Of a stretch of DNA of 64,000 nt, positions 8,446 to 18,146 are shown in pieces. The stretch spans positions 496,001 through 560,000 of the forward strand of contig NZ_JXTJ01000003.1 in the NCBI RefSeq assembly GCF_001509835.1. Direction: 5' to 3'. Position 1 is the first letter of the stretch. The number at the start of each line of letters is the position of its first letter. Below the pieces are notes generated by a model that saw only the letters and a program-made list of their open reading frames with translations, was not told the origin of the DNA and searched no databases. Origin of the DNA: Allobosea sp. WAO. Lineage in GTDB: Bacteria; Pseudomonadota; Alphaproteobacteria; Rhizobiales; Beijerinckiaceae. A program made the position numbers and the translations under genes.

Positions 8446-10650
8446 ATGTTCCTAAACCGATCGCTCAGGACAATTTTCGTCGGGCTGGCAGGGGTTTATG
8501 CCCTGCTTCTCGTCGCCATCGGTGCCACCTGGTATGGCGAGCAGCGTGCGGCGAAAGCCGTTGCCGAAGCCTACCGGCAGGAACATGCCTCCTATCTCCT
8601 GGCCGACGAGTTTCGTCAGAGCTCCGACGAGTTGACGCGTCTCGCGCGCACTTTCGCGATCACCGGCGACCGGCGCTATGAGGCGCAGTATCTCGAGGTT
8701 GCCGCCATGCGCGCCGGCGAGAAGGCGCGCCCGGTCGCACCGCATCGCATCTACTGGGACCTCGTTCTCGACAACAGCCAGCGTCCGCGTGGTCCCGGCG
8801 AGACCAAGGCCTTGCTGACCGCGATGAAGGAGGCCGGCTTCACCGCCGCCGAGTTCGCCAAGCTCGATCAGGCCCAGGAGCGGTCAGACGGTCTCGTCGC
8901 GCTCGAAACCCGGGCGATGCACGCGGTGAAGGGGCTGTTCGAAGGAACCTACGGCAAGTTCACGGTCCAGGGCGAGCCTGACTTCAAGTTCGCCCGCGAT
9001 CTCTTGCATTCGGCCGATTATCATCGCTTCAAGGCCGAGATCATGAAGCCGGTCGATGAGTTCTTCCAGCTCGTCGAGGCCCGCACGCGGCGCTCCATCG
9101 AGGATTCAAACGCCCAGATGGGCAGGCTCGAACTTGTCCTCAACGCGCTCCTCGGCACACTCGTGCTGCTGCTGATCGGCTCGGCCGTGCTGATCGTCAG
9201 GCGCGTCACCCAGCCGCTCGCCGCGGTGAAGACCAGCATCGAGGGGCTCTCCGCCGGTGTCCTGGAAACGCCGATCCCGGCGGCGAAGCATGATGACGAG
9301 GTCGGCGCCGTCAGCTCCGCCCTGCTGGTCTTCCGCGACAAGCTCGTCCAGATCCGCGAGCTTGAGCGCAAGGAGCGCGCCGAGGCGGAGAAGCGCGTCG
9401 CCCGCGCCGAGGCTATGTCCCGCGTCGTCGCCGATGTCGGCGAAGTCGTGACCGCCGCCGCCGCCGGCGACTTCTCTGCCCGCCTTCAGGTCGAGGACGC
9501 CGACGAGCAGATCCAGAAGCTCGTCGCCGGCATCAACGAGATCAACGCCGTCGTCGATACCGCGACCACCGAATTTGCCGCCGTCCTGCATCAGGTCGCT
9601 GGCGGGGACCTGACGCAAGGTGTTGAGACCGCCTATCGCGGCCGCTTCGCCGATCTCAAGACCGCGATCAACGACACGGTGCGCCGCCTTTCCGAGACGG
9701 TGAGCACGATCCAGGCGACGTCCTCCGATGTCGGTCTCGCCGCGCGCGAGATCCATATGGGCGCGGACGATCTTTCGAAGCGTACGGAGGAACAGGCCTC
9801 CTCGCTCGAGGAAACGGCCGCGACGACCGAGGAGCTCGCGGCTTCGGTCAAGGCGTCCGCCGAAGCTTCGCGCCAGGCTGCGGCCACTGCCGAGGAGGCC
9901 ATGCGTACGGCCGAGAGCGGTGGCCTGATCGCCGAGCAGGCGGTCGAGGCCATGGCCCGGATCGAAACGGCTTCGAAGAAGATCTCCGACATCACCCGCG
10001 TGATCGACGACATCGCCTTCCAGACCAATCTCCTGGCGCTGAATGCTGCCGTCGAGGCGGCGCGCGCCGGCGATGCCGGCAGGGGCTTTGCCGTCGTCGC
10101 CTCGGAGGTCCGGACCCTGGCGCAGCGCTCGGGCGAGGCGGCCAAGGACATCTCCGAGCTGATCTCCTCGTCCAACGCCCAGGTCAGCGATGGCGTCAGG
10201 CTGGTTCGCCAGGCCGGCGAGGCGCTGACCCACATCCTCGAAGCGTCGCAGAACGTCGCTGCCACCATCTCCGAGATCTCGACGGCCTCCGGCGAGCAGG
10301 CTAGCGGCATCGAGGAGATGAGCCAGGCGGTGGCGCATCTCGACGGGATGACCCAGCAGAACGCTGCGTTGTCCGAAGAGAGCGCAGCTTCCGCCAACTC
10401 GCTGTCGAACCGCATCGGCCAGCTCAACGAGTTGGTCGCGGCCTTCCGCACCAGCCGCGATCCGGCTCCCGGAAGCTGGGCGGCACCTGTCGTTGGCGCA
10501 GCAACGCCTGCGCAGGGATTGCAGCGCCTGCGGGAACTCGCCGCAGCCGCGGCGGCTTACGATGAGAAGCCCGCCGCTGCGAGGGCCACGAAGGTGCCGC
10601 GCAAGATCGCGGTGGGTGCCCACAGCGTCGCCGGGTTCGAGGAGTTCTGA
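8446..10650 (+). CDS. Methyl-accepting chemotaxis protein with C-terminal tether pentapeptide
   Basis: A 734-residue transmembrane chemoreceptor. A first membrane helix near residues 8-28 is followed by a periplasmic ligand domain of about 200 residues, a second helix at about 228-248, HAMP repeats (two or more, from about 250 to 420), then the cytoplasmic signalling coiled coil. The highly conserved hairpin tip ([20 protein letters not shown]) lies near residue 525. It should signal to CheA/CheW; no che genes are in the window. The last five residues, GFEEF, resemble the docking tail used by CheR/CheB. The start at 8446 has GGAG 11 nt upstream; ATG 8422 is an alternative. Confidence 0.93.
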   Translation: MFLNRSLRTIFVGLAGVYALLLVAIGATWYGEQRAAKAVAEAYRQEHASYLLADEFRQSSDELTRLARTFAITGDRRYEAQYLEVAAMRAGEKARPVAPHRIYWDLVLDNSQRPRGPGETKALLTAMKEAGFTAAEFAKLDQAQERSDGLVALETRAMHAVKGLFEGTYGKFTVQGEPDFKFARDLLHSADYHRFKAEIMKPVDEFFQLVEARTRRSIEDSNAQMGRLELVLNALLGTLVLLLIGSAVLIVRRVTQPLAAVKTSIEGLSAGVLETPIPAAKHDDEVGAVSSALLVFRDKLVQIRELERKERAEAEKRVARAEAMSRVVADVGEVVTAAAAGDFSARLQVEDADEQIQKLVAGINEINAVVDTATTEFAAVLHQVAGGDLTQGVETAYRGRFADLKTAINDTVRRLSETVSTIQATSSDVGLAAREIHMGADDLSKRTEEQASSLEETAATTEELAASVKASAEASRQAAATAEEAMRTAESGGLIAEQAVEAMARIETASKKISDITRVIDDIAFQTNLLALNAAVEAARAGDAGRGFAVVASEVRTLAQRSGEAAKDISELISSSNAQVSDGVRLVRQAGEALTHILEASQNVAATISEISTASGEQASGIEEMSQAVAHLDGMTQQNAALSEESAASANSLSNRIGQLNELVAAFRTSRDPAPGSWAAPVVGAATPAQGLQRLRELAAAAAAYDEKPAAARATKVPRKIAVGAHSVAGFEEF

Positions 10651-10658
10651 GAGACCGG

Positions 10659-10689
10659 GCACCGGCGGGTTGCGATCACCTGCCGGTGC
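10659..10689. terminator. Hairpin between convergent chemoreceptor and DUF930 genes
   Basis: Arms of 11 bases (GCACCGGCGGG / CCTGCCGGTGC, one mismatch) separated by 9 bases, between two convergent stops. It has no T run, so it is a likely but not classical bidirectional terminator. Confidence 0.45.
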
Positions 10690-11400
10690 TCAATGCTCGG
10701 GCGGCAGCTCATGCGCCGCCCAGACGGCCCGCGGGACGGGCTCTCCGACCTGGAACTGGAAGCCTGCGACCTTGGTGCCGCCGGCCGCCAGTTCGCAGCG
10801 ATAGCTGAGATTGTACCATTGCCTGCGGCTGCGGAAGGCGGCGCCTCCCGCCTGCAGAGCGTTCCCAGCCAATCTGGCCCGGCTCATGGCGTAGGCGACG
10901 ACCCGGTCCGGCTCGAGATCCGCCTTCCAGGCATGGATCTGGCTCATCGCCTCGAGATTGCAGAGCTGCTCGATACGCTCGCTGCCCTCGAGTTGCGCCA
11001 ATGCCTGCCGGGCTTGCCGGCTGCGCGGATTGGCCAGAACGCCTTCCGAGAACAGTTTTTGTGCCGTGATCATCGCTGGCGTCTTCGGCGCGGGAGCCGG
11101 CAGGGTCTCCGGCTCGACGGGTGGCGTTGGCGCGGTAGGGGCGGGCGGTTCATTGTCAGGCGGTGCCGCTGACTGGGGCGGCGCCGCGACAGCCGGGGTC
11201 GGTTGCGCCGCCTGGGCCGCCGATGGTGCGATCTCGTCCGGCGCGACGAGATCGACCGAAATGCCCTCTTCCGGTGGCGAGGGCAGACTTTCGAAGCGGG
11301 AAAGTGTCAGAAGCGCTGCGAGCAGGGCGAAGTGGAAGCAAAGCGATGCGGTGATGCCGCCTAGGCCGGTTGCGTTTCGCTGGCGGCCCGCGTCCCGCAT
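10690..11400 (-). CDS. DUF930 domain protein with proline-rich linker
   Basis: A 236-residue protein. One membrane helix (about residues 16-34) is followed by a proline- and alanine-rich stretch (about 55-110) and a C-terminal domain matching DUF930 (LFSEGVLANPRSRQARQAL, ERIEQLCNLEAMSQIHAW, WYNLSYRCELA). The layout resembles a TonB-like or envelope-spanning protein with its domain in the periplasm. The family is common in Rhizobiales and has no known function. It is transcribed alone, convergent with the chemoreceptor. Confidence 0.8.
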   Translation of the reverse strand: MRDAGRQRNATGLGGITASLCFHFALLAALLTLSRFESLPSPPEEGISVDLVAPDEIAPSAAQAAQPTPAVAAPPQSAAPPDNEPPAPTAPTPPVEPETLPAPAPKTPAMITAQKLFSEGVLANPRSRQARQALAQLEGSERIEQLCNLEAMSQIHAWKADLEPDRVVAYAMSRARLAGNALQAGGAAFRSRRQWYNLSYRCELAAGGTKVAGFQFQVGEPVPRAVWAAHELPPEH

Positions 11401-11517
11401 GCCTCAGCGCCAGCTCGCGGAAGAGGTGTCGGCGACGGGGATCATTGTCACTGGCGCCGTCCGATCTGCTTGGCTCGGGGCAGAAGGCCCAGCAAGCCGG
11501 CGATTTTGCGGCCGGAC

Positions 11518-12360
11518 CTAGCGCCGGCTGACGGCGAGGGCACCGGCGACGATCAGCAAGGCCCCGGCATAGGTCGTGAGCGGCGGCACTTCGGAGAAGA
11601 CGAGCCAGCCGAGCAGGCTCGCCCAGATCAGGGCCGTGTACTCGATCGGTGCTAGCCGCGACGCGGGGGCCCGGGCAAAGGCCGAGGTGAGGAAGAGATG
11701 GCCGCCGACGCCGAGCGCGCCGGCAAGCAAGTAGGCCGCCAGATCCCGAGCGCTCATCGGCACGAAGTAGAGCCAGGCCGGGATGACGAGGCAGAGCGCC
11801 GGCCCGGCGTTCTGGAACAGCACGATGATCGCCGGATGCTCCTTCAGCGCGATCCTGCGCAGGAGGATCAGGTTGAAGGCGTAGGACACAGCCGAGAACA
11901 GCGCGGCGGCGACGCCGAGCTCGGCGCCTGTGACGCCGCCCTGCAGTCGTGGCCAGACCATCACCAGCATGCCGGCGATGCCGAAGCCGAGCGCCTGGAG
12001 GATGCGCCCGTCGAGCCGTTCCTTGAGGATCAGGGCACCGAGCAGCGCGACGAAGACCGGCGCCAGGAAGGAGAGCGTCAGCGCCTCCGCCAGTGGCAGC
12101 GTCGACACCGAGTAGAAGAAGCTGCCGGCGGTCATCACCACGACGGGGATGCGCAGGCTGTTGCCGATCACGCTCGCCCGCGTCGGCGCCGCCGGACGCA
12201 GGAACGCGACGACGGCGAGCGCACACACACCGCCCATCGCGAAGCGCATGAACAGCGCCACGATGAAGGGGTGTTGCTGCATCTGCGCCTTGATCACCAC
12301 ATCCATCAGCGTCAGCAGGGCGATGCCGAAGATGGCGCGCAGCGCAGTGCCGGGCGTCAT
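11518..12360 (-). CDS. EamA/DMT family transporter
   Basis: A 280-residue inner-membrane protein with about ten hydrophobic helices arranged as two EamA repeats (LPLAEALTLSFLAPVFVALL in the first, ASRLAPIEYTALIWASLLGW in the second). DMT exporters move amino acids, drugs or metabolites out of the cell. The frame is open back to 12501, but the ATG at 12360 overlaps the stop of the GNAT gene as ATGA, which indicates translational coupling and fixes the start. The coupled pair suggests a substrate that can be both acetylated and exported; this is inference. Confidence 0.88.
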   Translation of the reverse strand: MTPGTALRAIFGIALLTLMDVVIKAQMQQHPFIVALFMRFAMGGVCALAVVAFLRPAAPTRASVIGNSLRIPVVVMTAGSFFYSVSTLPLAEALTLSFLAPVFVALLGALILKERLDGRILQALGFGIAGMLVMVWPRLQGGVTGAELGVAAALFSAVSYAFNLILLRRIALKEHPAIIVLFQNAGPALCLVIPAWLYFVPMSARDLAAYLLAGALGVGGHLFLTSAFARAPASRLAPIEYTALIWASLLGWLVFSEVPPLTTYAGALLIVAGALAVSRR

Positions 12361-12854
12361 GTCCTGATGTCGGCCAGCGGCTTGCGGAAATGGTATTCCC
12401 AGGTCGCCGAGATGTCGGCGAGATAGCGCTCGCCCGGCCAGCGCCGGAAACCGAGCTTCTCGTAGAAGCGATGGCCACGGGCGAAGCGGGTGTCCGACCA
12501 CAGCATCATCTCGGCGCTACCACACTCCTGGGCGAAGGCGAGGGTGCGTGCGAACAGCGCCTGCGCCAGCCCGGCCCCGCGAAACTGCGGATCGACATAG
12601 ACCTTGGTCAGTTCGACGGCGTCCTGCCCTGGGACAGGCGCGACACCGATAGAGCCGACGATGCGCCCGCCATCGCTCTCCGCCACCCAGAGCCGCCCGC
12701 CTTTTGCTGCGAAATGGCTGGCTGGTCGCCGGAGTTCCGGGAACTCGGACCAGTCGAAGAGGCAGCCGGGATACTCGGCGAAGCTCGCGGCGACGAGCGC
12801 GGCGAGCAGTTCGGAATCGGCGTCGGTGGCGTCACGAAGCGGCGGAAGGCTCAT
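12357..12854 (-). CDS. GNAT family N-acetyltransferase
   Basis: A 165-residue acetyltransferase. Motif A, VYVDPQFRGAGLAQALF, contains the R-G-x-G-L/A pyrophosphate loop that binds acetyl-CoA, and the closing segment GHRFYEKLGFRRW is typical of the family. It is translated together with the downstream EamA exporter through an ATGA overlap. The start ATG 12854 (MSLPPLRDAT) was preferred over a TTG at 12890. The acceptor substrate is unknown. Confidence 0.85.
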   Translation of the reverse strand: MSLPPLRDATDADSELLAALVAASFAEYPGCLFDWSEFPELRRPASHFAAKGGRLWVAESDGGRIVGSIGVAPVPGQDAVELTKVYVDPQFRGAGLAQALFARTLAFAQECGSAEMMLWSDTRFARGHRFYEKLGFRRWPGERYLADISATWEYHFRKPLADIRT

Positions 12855-12920
12855 GTTCAATGCGCTTAGGGCCAATCGCGTCGGCTGCAAAGATGGCGTG
12901 CCCGCTCGCCCGCCATGCTC

Positions 12921-13685
12921 CTATCGCAGCAATGCCAGTGCCGCGTCGGCCGTCAGCTTCAGCGCCGCCGCGGCGAGCAGCAGATAGCAGGCGAAGAACA
13001 GCCGCTTCTGGTCGAGCCGGTCATGCAGCCAGCGCCCCAGCCAGACGCCGAGCGGTGCCGCCGGTGCGAGGGCGAGCGCGCCCCAGAGCAGGCCGGGCTG
13101 CTTTAGCGCCAGCGAAAGATAGGGCGGCAGCTTGAGCAGGTTGCCGAGCATGAAGATCGCGATGGTGGTGCCGACAAAGCTGGTCTTGGAGAGGCCGCGA
13201 GCCAGCAGATACATCGCGACCGGCGGTCCCCCGGCGTGGGCGACGAAGGTGGTGAAGCCCGACGCCGCGCCGGCGCCGAGGGCGAGCACCGGCGAAACCG
13301 GCAAGGTTCCGGGCGGTGCGAGGCGTCCGCGCAGAAACCAGTGCGCGGTGAAACTCAGCGTGGTCAGGCCGATGATCAGGGTGACGATTCGGGCGTCGAC
13401 CATCAGGAAGATCGCGTAGCCGATGCCTATGCCGGTAACGAGGCCGGGCATCAGCCAGGCGAGATCGGGCTTCGACCAGGTGGCGACGCCGAAGGCGCGG
13501 ATCGCGAACAGGTCCATTCCGGCGACCAGCAATGCGACGATGATCGCGCCCTGGAGCGGCTCGACGACGAGCGCGAGCAGCGGCACGCCGAGAATGGCGA
13601 GGCCGCCGCCGAAAGCGCCCTTGCCGATGGCGATCAGCAGCGTCGTTGCCCAGCCGACGAGGTAGAACAGCGGATCGGTCGGCAT
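12921..13685 (-). CDS. TauE/SafE family sulfite exporter-like permease
   Basis: A 254-residue membrane protein with about eight helices in two repeats. The conserved first repeat (GKGAFGGGLAILGVPLLAL) and second repeat (GAASGFTTFVAHAGGPPVAMYLL) match the TauE/SafE family, which transports sulfite, sulfoacetate or other small organic anions. No sulfur-metabolism gene is adjacent, so the substrate is open. It stands alone, 66 bp before the GNAT gene in the same direction. Confidence 0.88.
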   Translation of the reverse strand: MPTDPLFYLVGWATTLLIAIGKGAFGGGLAILGVPLLALVVEPLQGAIIVALLVAGMDLFAIRAFGVATWSKPDLAWLMPGLVTGIGIGYAIFLMVDARIVTLIIGLTTLSFTAHWFLRGRLAPPGTLPVSPVLALGAGAASGFTTFVAHAGGPPVAMYLLARGLSKTSFVGTTIAIFMLGNLLKLPPYLSLALKQPGLLWGALALAPAAPLGVWLGRWLHDRLDQKRLFFACYLLLAAAALKLTADAALALLR

Positions 13686-13778
13686 CAGGCCTCGTCATCC
13701 TCACGCCGGCCGACGCAGCCCGCGGATGCGGCTTTGGCTTGGAAAGCGCGCCAAATCAATGTCTTGAGCCTGTCCCGG

Positions 13779-13805
13779 CCGCAAAAGTGGTTTCCACTTT
13801 GGCGG
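13779..13805. repeat. Short palindromic intergenic element of Rhizobiales type
   Basis: Arms CCGCAAAAGTGG and CCACTTTGGCGG (one mismatch) around a TTT centre, followed by GAACATGCTCTAG. From memory, the same AAAGTGG-TTT-CCACTTT core with a trailing ATGCTCTAG recurs in intergenic DNA of many Rhizobiales. It lies in the gap between TauE and the flippase, which are divergent. Confidence 0.55.
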
Positions 13806-13879
13806 AACATGCTCTAGGCGGGAAGGGCGCGCCGCTGCGCATCCGGCGTTGAGTCGGCTCAGCCCCTGGCGATGGCGTC

Positions 13880-15334
13880 ATGACCGTTCTTCTGCCCTTC
13901 GTGATCAATTCCGGGCTGAACTTCGCTCTCGGCCTGCTGATCGCCTATTTTCTCGGGCCGGCCGAGTTCGGGCGCTACGCCATCGGGGCGGCGCTGATCG
14001 TGCTGCTCAACACCGCGCTGCTCGACTGGATCCGGCTGTCGGCCGTCCGCTTCTATTCGCTGAAGACGCGCGAGACCCAGCCCGAAATCCGCGCGACGCT
14101 CGACGTTCTGGCGGCCGGGATGACCATCGCGCTATCCGGCCTGCTGGTCGCGGCCTTCGTCGTCGGGATCGACTTCAAACTGCCGGCGATGCTGGTTGCG
14201 GCCTCGGTTGCGGGCGGCATCTGCGCCGGCCTGTTCGACTATCATGGCGCCATCGCGCGTGCCCGCTTCCTCGATGCCGCCTATGCAAGGCTGATCATTG
14301 TCAAGAACGTGCTGGCGCTGCTTCTGATGGTCGGCGGCGCCTGGTGGATGCGCGATGCCACCATCGTGATGTTCGGCGGCGTGATCAGCGTCATGGCCGC
14401 CCTGCTGGCGGTGCGCCGGCAACTGGCCGATGCGCCGCTCGCCTGGTCGGCGGCACGGCGCGACCTCGCCTGGAGCTTTGCGGTTTACGCGCTGCCACTG
14501 GTCGGGGCGAACGCGATCTACTCGCTGATCCCGCTGCTCAACCGCTCGCTGCTCGCCGATGCCTATGGCTTCGCCGAGGCCGGCTATTTCTCGCTCGCCG
14601 CCGATATGGGGCTGCGCCTGTTCGGGACGCTGGGCGCGACGCTCGAGATCGTACTGCTGCGCGAGATCCTCAGGCTCGACGAGACCAAGGGCCGGCGGGC
14701 GGCGCAGAAGCGCATCGCCGCCAACCTTATCATCGTGCTGATGGTGGCGCTGCCGGTGGCGGTCGGGCTTTTTCTGGTGTTGCCGGCTTTCGAGAAACTG
14801 CTCGTCCCCGCGAATTTCCACGGCCACTTCTCGGCCTATATGGTGCTGCTGCTGCCGGGTTTCCTGGCGCTGACGATCTTCGTCGCCGGGCTCTATCCGG
14901 TCTTCCTGCTCGGCAAGCGCACCGGCATGGCGACGCTCGCTGCCGCTTTCGGGCTCGCGGTGAATCTCGCCATCGTCTTCGGCTCTGCCGCGGTGCTGGG
15001 GCCGGAGCGCTTCGCACTCGGCCAGGCGGTCGGCTTCGTCGTCGTGCTCGCGATCACCGGCTGGGCGGCGCTGCGCGCATTGCCGGTCTGGCCGCCCGGA
15101 CGCGACATCGGGCTCACCCTCGTTGCCGCCGCCGTCATGGCGGCCTTCGTCTGGCCGCTCTCCGGGCGCTTCCCGCCGGCACTCGAACTGCTCATGCAGG
15201 GGGTAATTGGCGCGCTGGTCTATGGCGGGCTGGTGCTGGCTTTCGACATCGCCCGCTGCCGCACATTGCTGAAGCTCTGGCTCGTCACGCGCAAGATGCG
15301 CCGCGCGGTGGCGAAAGGCGGCATCGAGGGCTGA
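13880..15334 (+). CDS. Wzx-like polysaccharide flippase (MATE/MVIN fold)
   Basis: A 484-residue membrane protein with about 12-14 helices. It starts directly in a helix (LLPFVINSGLNFALGLLIAYFLGPAEFGRYAI), the standard opening of oligosaccharide flippases, with the G-P-A-E-F-G-R-Y motif after the first helix. These proteins flip undecaprenyl-linked sugar repeats to the periplasm. No glycosyltransferase sits beside it; UDP-glucose dehydrogenase is 4.5 kb away and could supply a sugar for the same polymer. A polysaccharide role is likely, the polymer is unknown. Confidence 0.85.
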   Translation: MTVLLPFVINSGLNFALGLLIAYFLGPAEFGRYAIGAALIVLLNTALLDWIRLSAVRFYSLKTRETQPEIRATLDVLAAGMTIALSGLLVAAFVVGIDFKLPAMLVAASVAGGICAGLFDYHGAIARARFLDAAYARLIIVKNVLALLLMVGGAWWMRDATIVMFGGVISVMAALLAVRRQLADAPLAWSAARRDLAWSFAVYALPLVGANAIYSLIPLLNRSLLADAYGFAEAGYFSLAADMGLRLFGTLGATLEIVLLREILRLDETKGRRAAQKRIAANLIIVLMVALPVAVGLFLVLPAFEKLLVPANFHGHFSAYMVLLLPGFLALTIFVAGLYPVFLLGKRTGMATLAAAFGLAVNLAIVFGSAAVLGPERFALGQAVGFVVVLAITGWAALRALPVWPPGRDIGLTLVAAAVMAAFVWPLSGRFPPALELLMQGVIGALVYGGLVLAFDIARCRTLLKLWLVTRKMRRAVAKGGIEG

Positions 15335-15499
15335 ACGGCAGCAAGATTTGATTCACCGCGTTCCCTTGGCGATCGCTAAGGTTAATATGGGGAATTGCCT
15401 GCTTTTACCGGCATTCCGGTGCGTCAGAGGCAACAATTCACCATTCGTTGCAAGGCCTTGGCCAGGCTCCTTCGGACATTGTGTCGAGAGAGTTGCGTC

Positions 15500-16321
15500 A
15501 TGCGTTCGATCCGTCTCGTTTCCCTCGCCTTGGTCGGAGGGGTGGTCCACAGCGCCGGCCAGGCCCAGGCACAGACCTATTGGCGCCCGGCCGATCCGAC
15601 GGTGGCGGCGGCCCGGGGCGGCGGCAATTATGGCGGTGGCTTCATCGAGATGATGATGACCGGCCGCGACCCGACCGAGTACGGCAGGGGCGGGGCGGTC
15701 TACAACCGGCCGGCGCGCGGCGCCTATGGTCAGCAGCCGACCCGCCGGCTTTCCGACTACGAGCCGGCCGTGCCCGTCTATGGCGATCCGCTCGAGCCGC
15801 GCCAAGAACGCCAGGAGCGCCGCAGCGCCGCCCTCGGCCAGCCCATGCCCGCCGAGCGGCCGATCGAGCGCGTCGTCGATCCGCGCTTCCAGAAGCAGGA
15901 AGTCGCCTATGACGGCCCGCACAAGCCCGGCACCATCATAATCGACACGCCGCGCCGCTTCCTCTTCCTGGTCCAGCCCGGTGGGCGCGCCCTGCGCTAC
16001 GGCATTGGCGTCGGCCGTCCCGGCTTCTCCTGGGCCGGCATGAAGACGGTCAGTCGCAAGGCGGAATGGCCGAGTTGGACGCCGCCGGCCGAGATGCTCA
16101 AGCGCCGCCCCGACCTGCCGCGCTTCATGAATGGCGGGCCGGACAACCCGATGGGCGCGCGCGCGCTCTATCTCGGCTCCTCGCTCTACCGGATCCACGG
16201 CACCAACGAACCGAACACCATCGGCCAGGCGGTCTCCTCCGGCTGCATCAGGATGACCAATGACGACGTGGTCGACCTCTACGGGCGGGTCCGCGTCGGC
16301 GCCAAGGTGTTGGTGATCTGA
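15500..16321 (+). CDS. Periplasmic L,D-transpeptidase (YkuD domain)
   Basis: A 273-residue protein. A cleavable signal (residues 1 to about 25, ending AQAQ) is followed by a Gly/Arg-rich linker and a YkuD domain from about residue 135. The catalytic motif is H233 (RIHGTN) and C249 in SSGCIRM, spaced as in the family. These enzymes make 3-3 crosslinks in peptidoglycan or attach proteins to it. The frame is open to 15395, but the signal peptide begins at 15500. A paralogue with the same core lies at 21821-22576. Confidence 0.92.
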   Translation: MRSIRLVSLALVGGVVHSAGQAQAQTYWRPADPTVAAARGGGNYGGGFIEMMMTGRDPTEYGRGGAVYNRPARGAYGQQPTRRLSDYEPAVPVYGDPLEPRQERQERRSAALGQPMPAERPIERVVDPRFQKQEVAYDGPHKPGTIIIDTPRRFLFLVQPGGRALRYGIGVGRPGFSWAGMKTVSRKAEWPSWTPPAEMLKRRPDLPRFMNGGPDNPMGARALYLGSSLYRIHGTNEPNTIGQAVSSGCIRMTNDDVVDLYGRVRVGAKVLVI

Positions 16322-16442
16322 GGCCGGCGGTTCTCGAAAGCCGCGTCTGCTGATTGCGGGCGCGGCGCGCCGGGGATTAGCCTGAGCAGCCAGCGAGCCT
16401 CCTCCGCTGGGGGCGCTGAATGCAACATTTGCCATCGAGCTG

Positions 16443-17255
16443 ATGCCGGACATGGGACAGATCAGGCGCAGGCGACGCTGGTGGCGCGTTCTGGCGGCTT
16501 CGTTGGCCGGCTACCTGCTGCTCGCCTATCTGCTGCTGCCGCTGCTGTGGCGCCATTATGAGCGCGAGCCCGGCCTTGCCACGCTGCCCATGGTGACGCG
16601 CACTGCGAGCGGCATTCCGGGCGACGCGCTCAATGTCGGCTTCGTCGGTACCAAGGAAGATGGTCTGCGCGCGATGCATGCGGCGGGCTGGTACCCGGCC
16701 GACCCGATCACCTTGCGCACGAGCCTCGAGATCGTCGGCAGCGTGGTGCTCGATCGGCCGTATCGCGATGCGCCCGTCAGCCCGCTCTATTATCAGGGGA
16801 AGAAGGAAGAGCTCGCCTTCGAGAAGCCCGCCGGCACCAGCGCGGATCGCCGGCACCATGTGCGCTTCTGGATGGTCCTCGAGAAGGGGAGCGACGGGCG
16901 GCCTGTCTGGCTCGGCTCGATTACTTTCGACCGCGGCGTCGGCTTCAGCCATGATACCGGACAGGTGACGCACCACATCGCGCCCGACATTGACGCCGAG
17001 CGCGACCTGCTGATGCAGGATCTCGGCAAGGCCGGCATGGTCCAGAACGTCTTCCAGATCTCCGGGGTGGGCCCGACACTGTTCGGCCGCAATGGCGAAG
17101 GCGATCCCTATTACACCGATGGCGAGATCCACATCGCCACCCTGGTAGCTGACGGCGTGAGGCGCGCCGAGCCGCCTGCGGCTATCCCCGCGCCGCCGCT
17201 CATCGCGCTGAAGGACCAGATCTGGCACGGCGTCGGCGATGCATTAGGGAATTGA
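16443..17255 (+). CDS. LssY C-terminal domain protein, membrane anchored
   Basis: A 270-residue protein with an N-terminal membrane helix (about 16-36, after a run of arginines) and a periplasmic domain matching LssY-C: DALNVGFVGTKEDGLRAMHA, AGWYPADPITLRTSLE, SPLYYQGKKEELAFEKP, RHHVRFWMVL and HHIAPDIDAERD. LssY-C occurs in envelope proteins of unknown function and sometimes fused to PAP2 phosphatases; here it is alone. It lies 121 bp after the L,D-transpeptidase in the same direction. Confidence 0.78.
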   Translation: MPDMGQIRRRRRWWRVLAASLAGYLLLAYLLLPLLWRHYEREPGLATLPMVTRTASGIPGDALNVGFVGTKEDGLRAMHAAGWYPADPITLRTSLEIVGSVVLDRPYRDAPVSPLYYQGKKEELAFEKPAGTSADRRHHVRFWMVLEKGSDGRPVWLGSITFDRGVGFSHDTGQVTHHIAPDIDAERDLLMQDLGKAGMVQNVFQISGVGPTLFGRNGEGDPYYTDGEIHIATLVADGVRRAEPPAAIPAPPLIALKDQIWHGVGDALGN

Positions 17256-17399
17256 GCGCGGCCTTCTGCTCGAAGAATAGCGGTCGGATTTCGACCATTG
17301 CGGCCATTGCGGGTTCGAGAGCTCAAGCAGAAAGCGGACATTGAGCAACCAATGGGGTGTGCAAATTAGAAGATCTCGCGGCCAGCCGTCGGGCGTCTT

Positions 17400-18092
17400 C
17401 TAATCAGCCAGCCAGCGAAACGTCCGGCGCAGGAACGCCTGCCCGTCATTGGAGATCAGCGGGCCATGGGCAATGACCACCTTGTCCGTGGGCCATGTCA
17501 GAACGCGCTGGAGAGACTGGCGAGCGGCACGGCGGTCCGTGAAGGCGACCCGAAATTTGCGTGGCACCGCCGGCTCCTCCGCGACCATCAGGTCTAGCCG
17601 GGCAACGAGGGCCCGCCACCCCCTGAACCATCCGCGCGGAAACTGCTGAATAAGATCGGTGAAGATCGCCGTTCTGCTCTCACGGTGGAAGAAAACAACC
17701 TCTGTGGTGATCCGGTTGCCCCACATGATCGCGTGGTCGATCTCCCCCGCCCATTCCGCAACCGGGCCATCACTGAATATGGCGTCGAACCTGATATCCG
17801 TGCGTTTCTCTGGCAGGCTTGGCGGCGCGTAGACCTTGGCGTCAGGATATGCCCGCTGCCAATCCCCAAGGAATGTGTGGTGCAGGGAGTTGGGTGCAAC
17901 CAGATACCGCACCGTCCCCAAGGCCCCGACCTCGGCGCGAAGATTATCCGAGAGCGCGGTCGGCGACCAAAGAACCAGATCACCATTGGTCAACCTGATG
18001 ACGGCCATTCGCGTTGGATAGTGAAATCCGGCCGCCGCCTCTACCATCGGCCCCTCCGCGATCCAGATGTTCGGACCGAACGCCTTCAACAC
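17400..18092 (-). CDS. DUF4336 protein (metallo-beta-lactamase-like)
   Basis: A 230-residue protein with the DUF4336 pattern: an opening strand GPNIWIAEGPMV, TRMAVIRLTNGDLVLWSPT, the segment VRYLVAPNSLHHTFLGDW and a closing VVIAHGPLI. The fold resembles a metallo-beta-lactamase with altered metal ligands; the activity is unknown. Translation appears to start at GTG 18092, since GGAG lies 6 nt upstream and there is no nearby in-frame ATG. It is divergent from a TetR gene with shared AT-rich operators, so that regulator probably controls it. Confidence 0.8.
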   Translation of the reverse strand: MLKAFGPNIWIAEGPMVEAAAGFHYPTRMAVIRLTNGDLVLWSPTALSDNLRAEVGALGTVRYLVAPNSLHHTFLGDWQRAYPDAKVYAPPSLPEKRTDIRFDAIFSDGPVAEWAGEIDHAIMWGNRITTEVVFFHRESRTAIFTDLIQQFPRGWFRGWRALVARLDLMVAEEPAVPRKFRVAFTDRRAARQSLQRVLTWPTDKVVIAHGPLISNDGQAFLRRTFRWLAD

Positions 18093-18120
18093 GTGGGGCT
18101 CCTGATAAATATTTACATCG

Positions 18121-18144
18121 GTATAAATTTATACAATTGTATAA
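18121..18144. promoter_or_regulatory. Overlapping palindromic operators between DUF4336 and tetR genes
   Basis: Two perfect palindromes overlap: GTATAAATTTATAC (18121-18134) and TTATACAATTGTATAA (18129-18144). They lie 2 bp before the TetR ATG and 28 bp before the DUF4336 start. Position and symmetry suit binding of the TetR-type repressor to both genes' promoters. Confidence 0.65.
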
Positions 18145-18146
18145 GT

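Noticed and set aside
17256..17399. Terminator between LssY-C and DUF4336 genes
   Set aside because: Only partial complementarity (TTCTGCT with AGCAGAA) and no T run; not strong enough to list.
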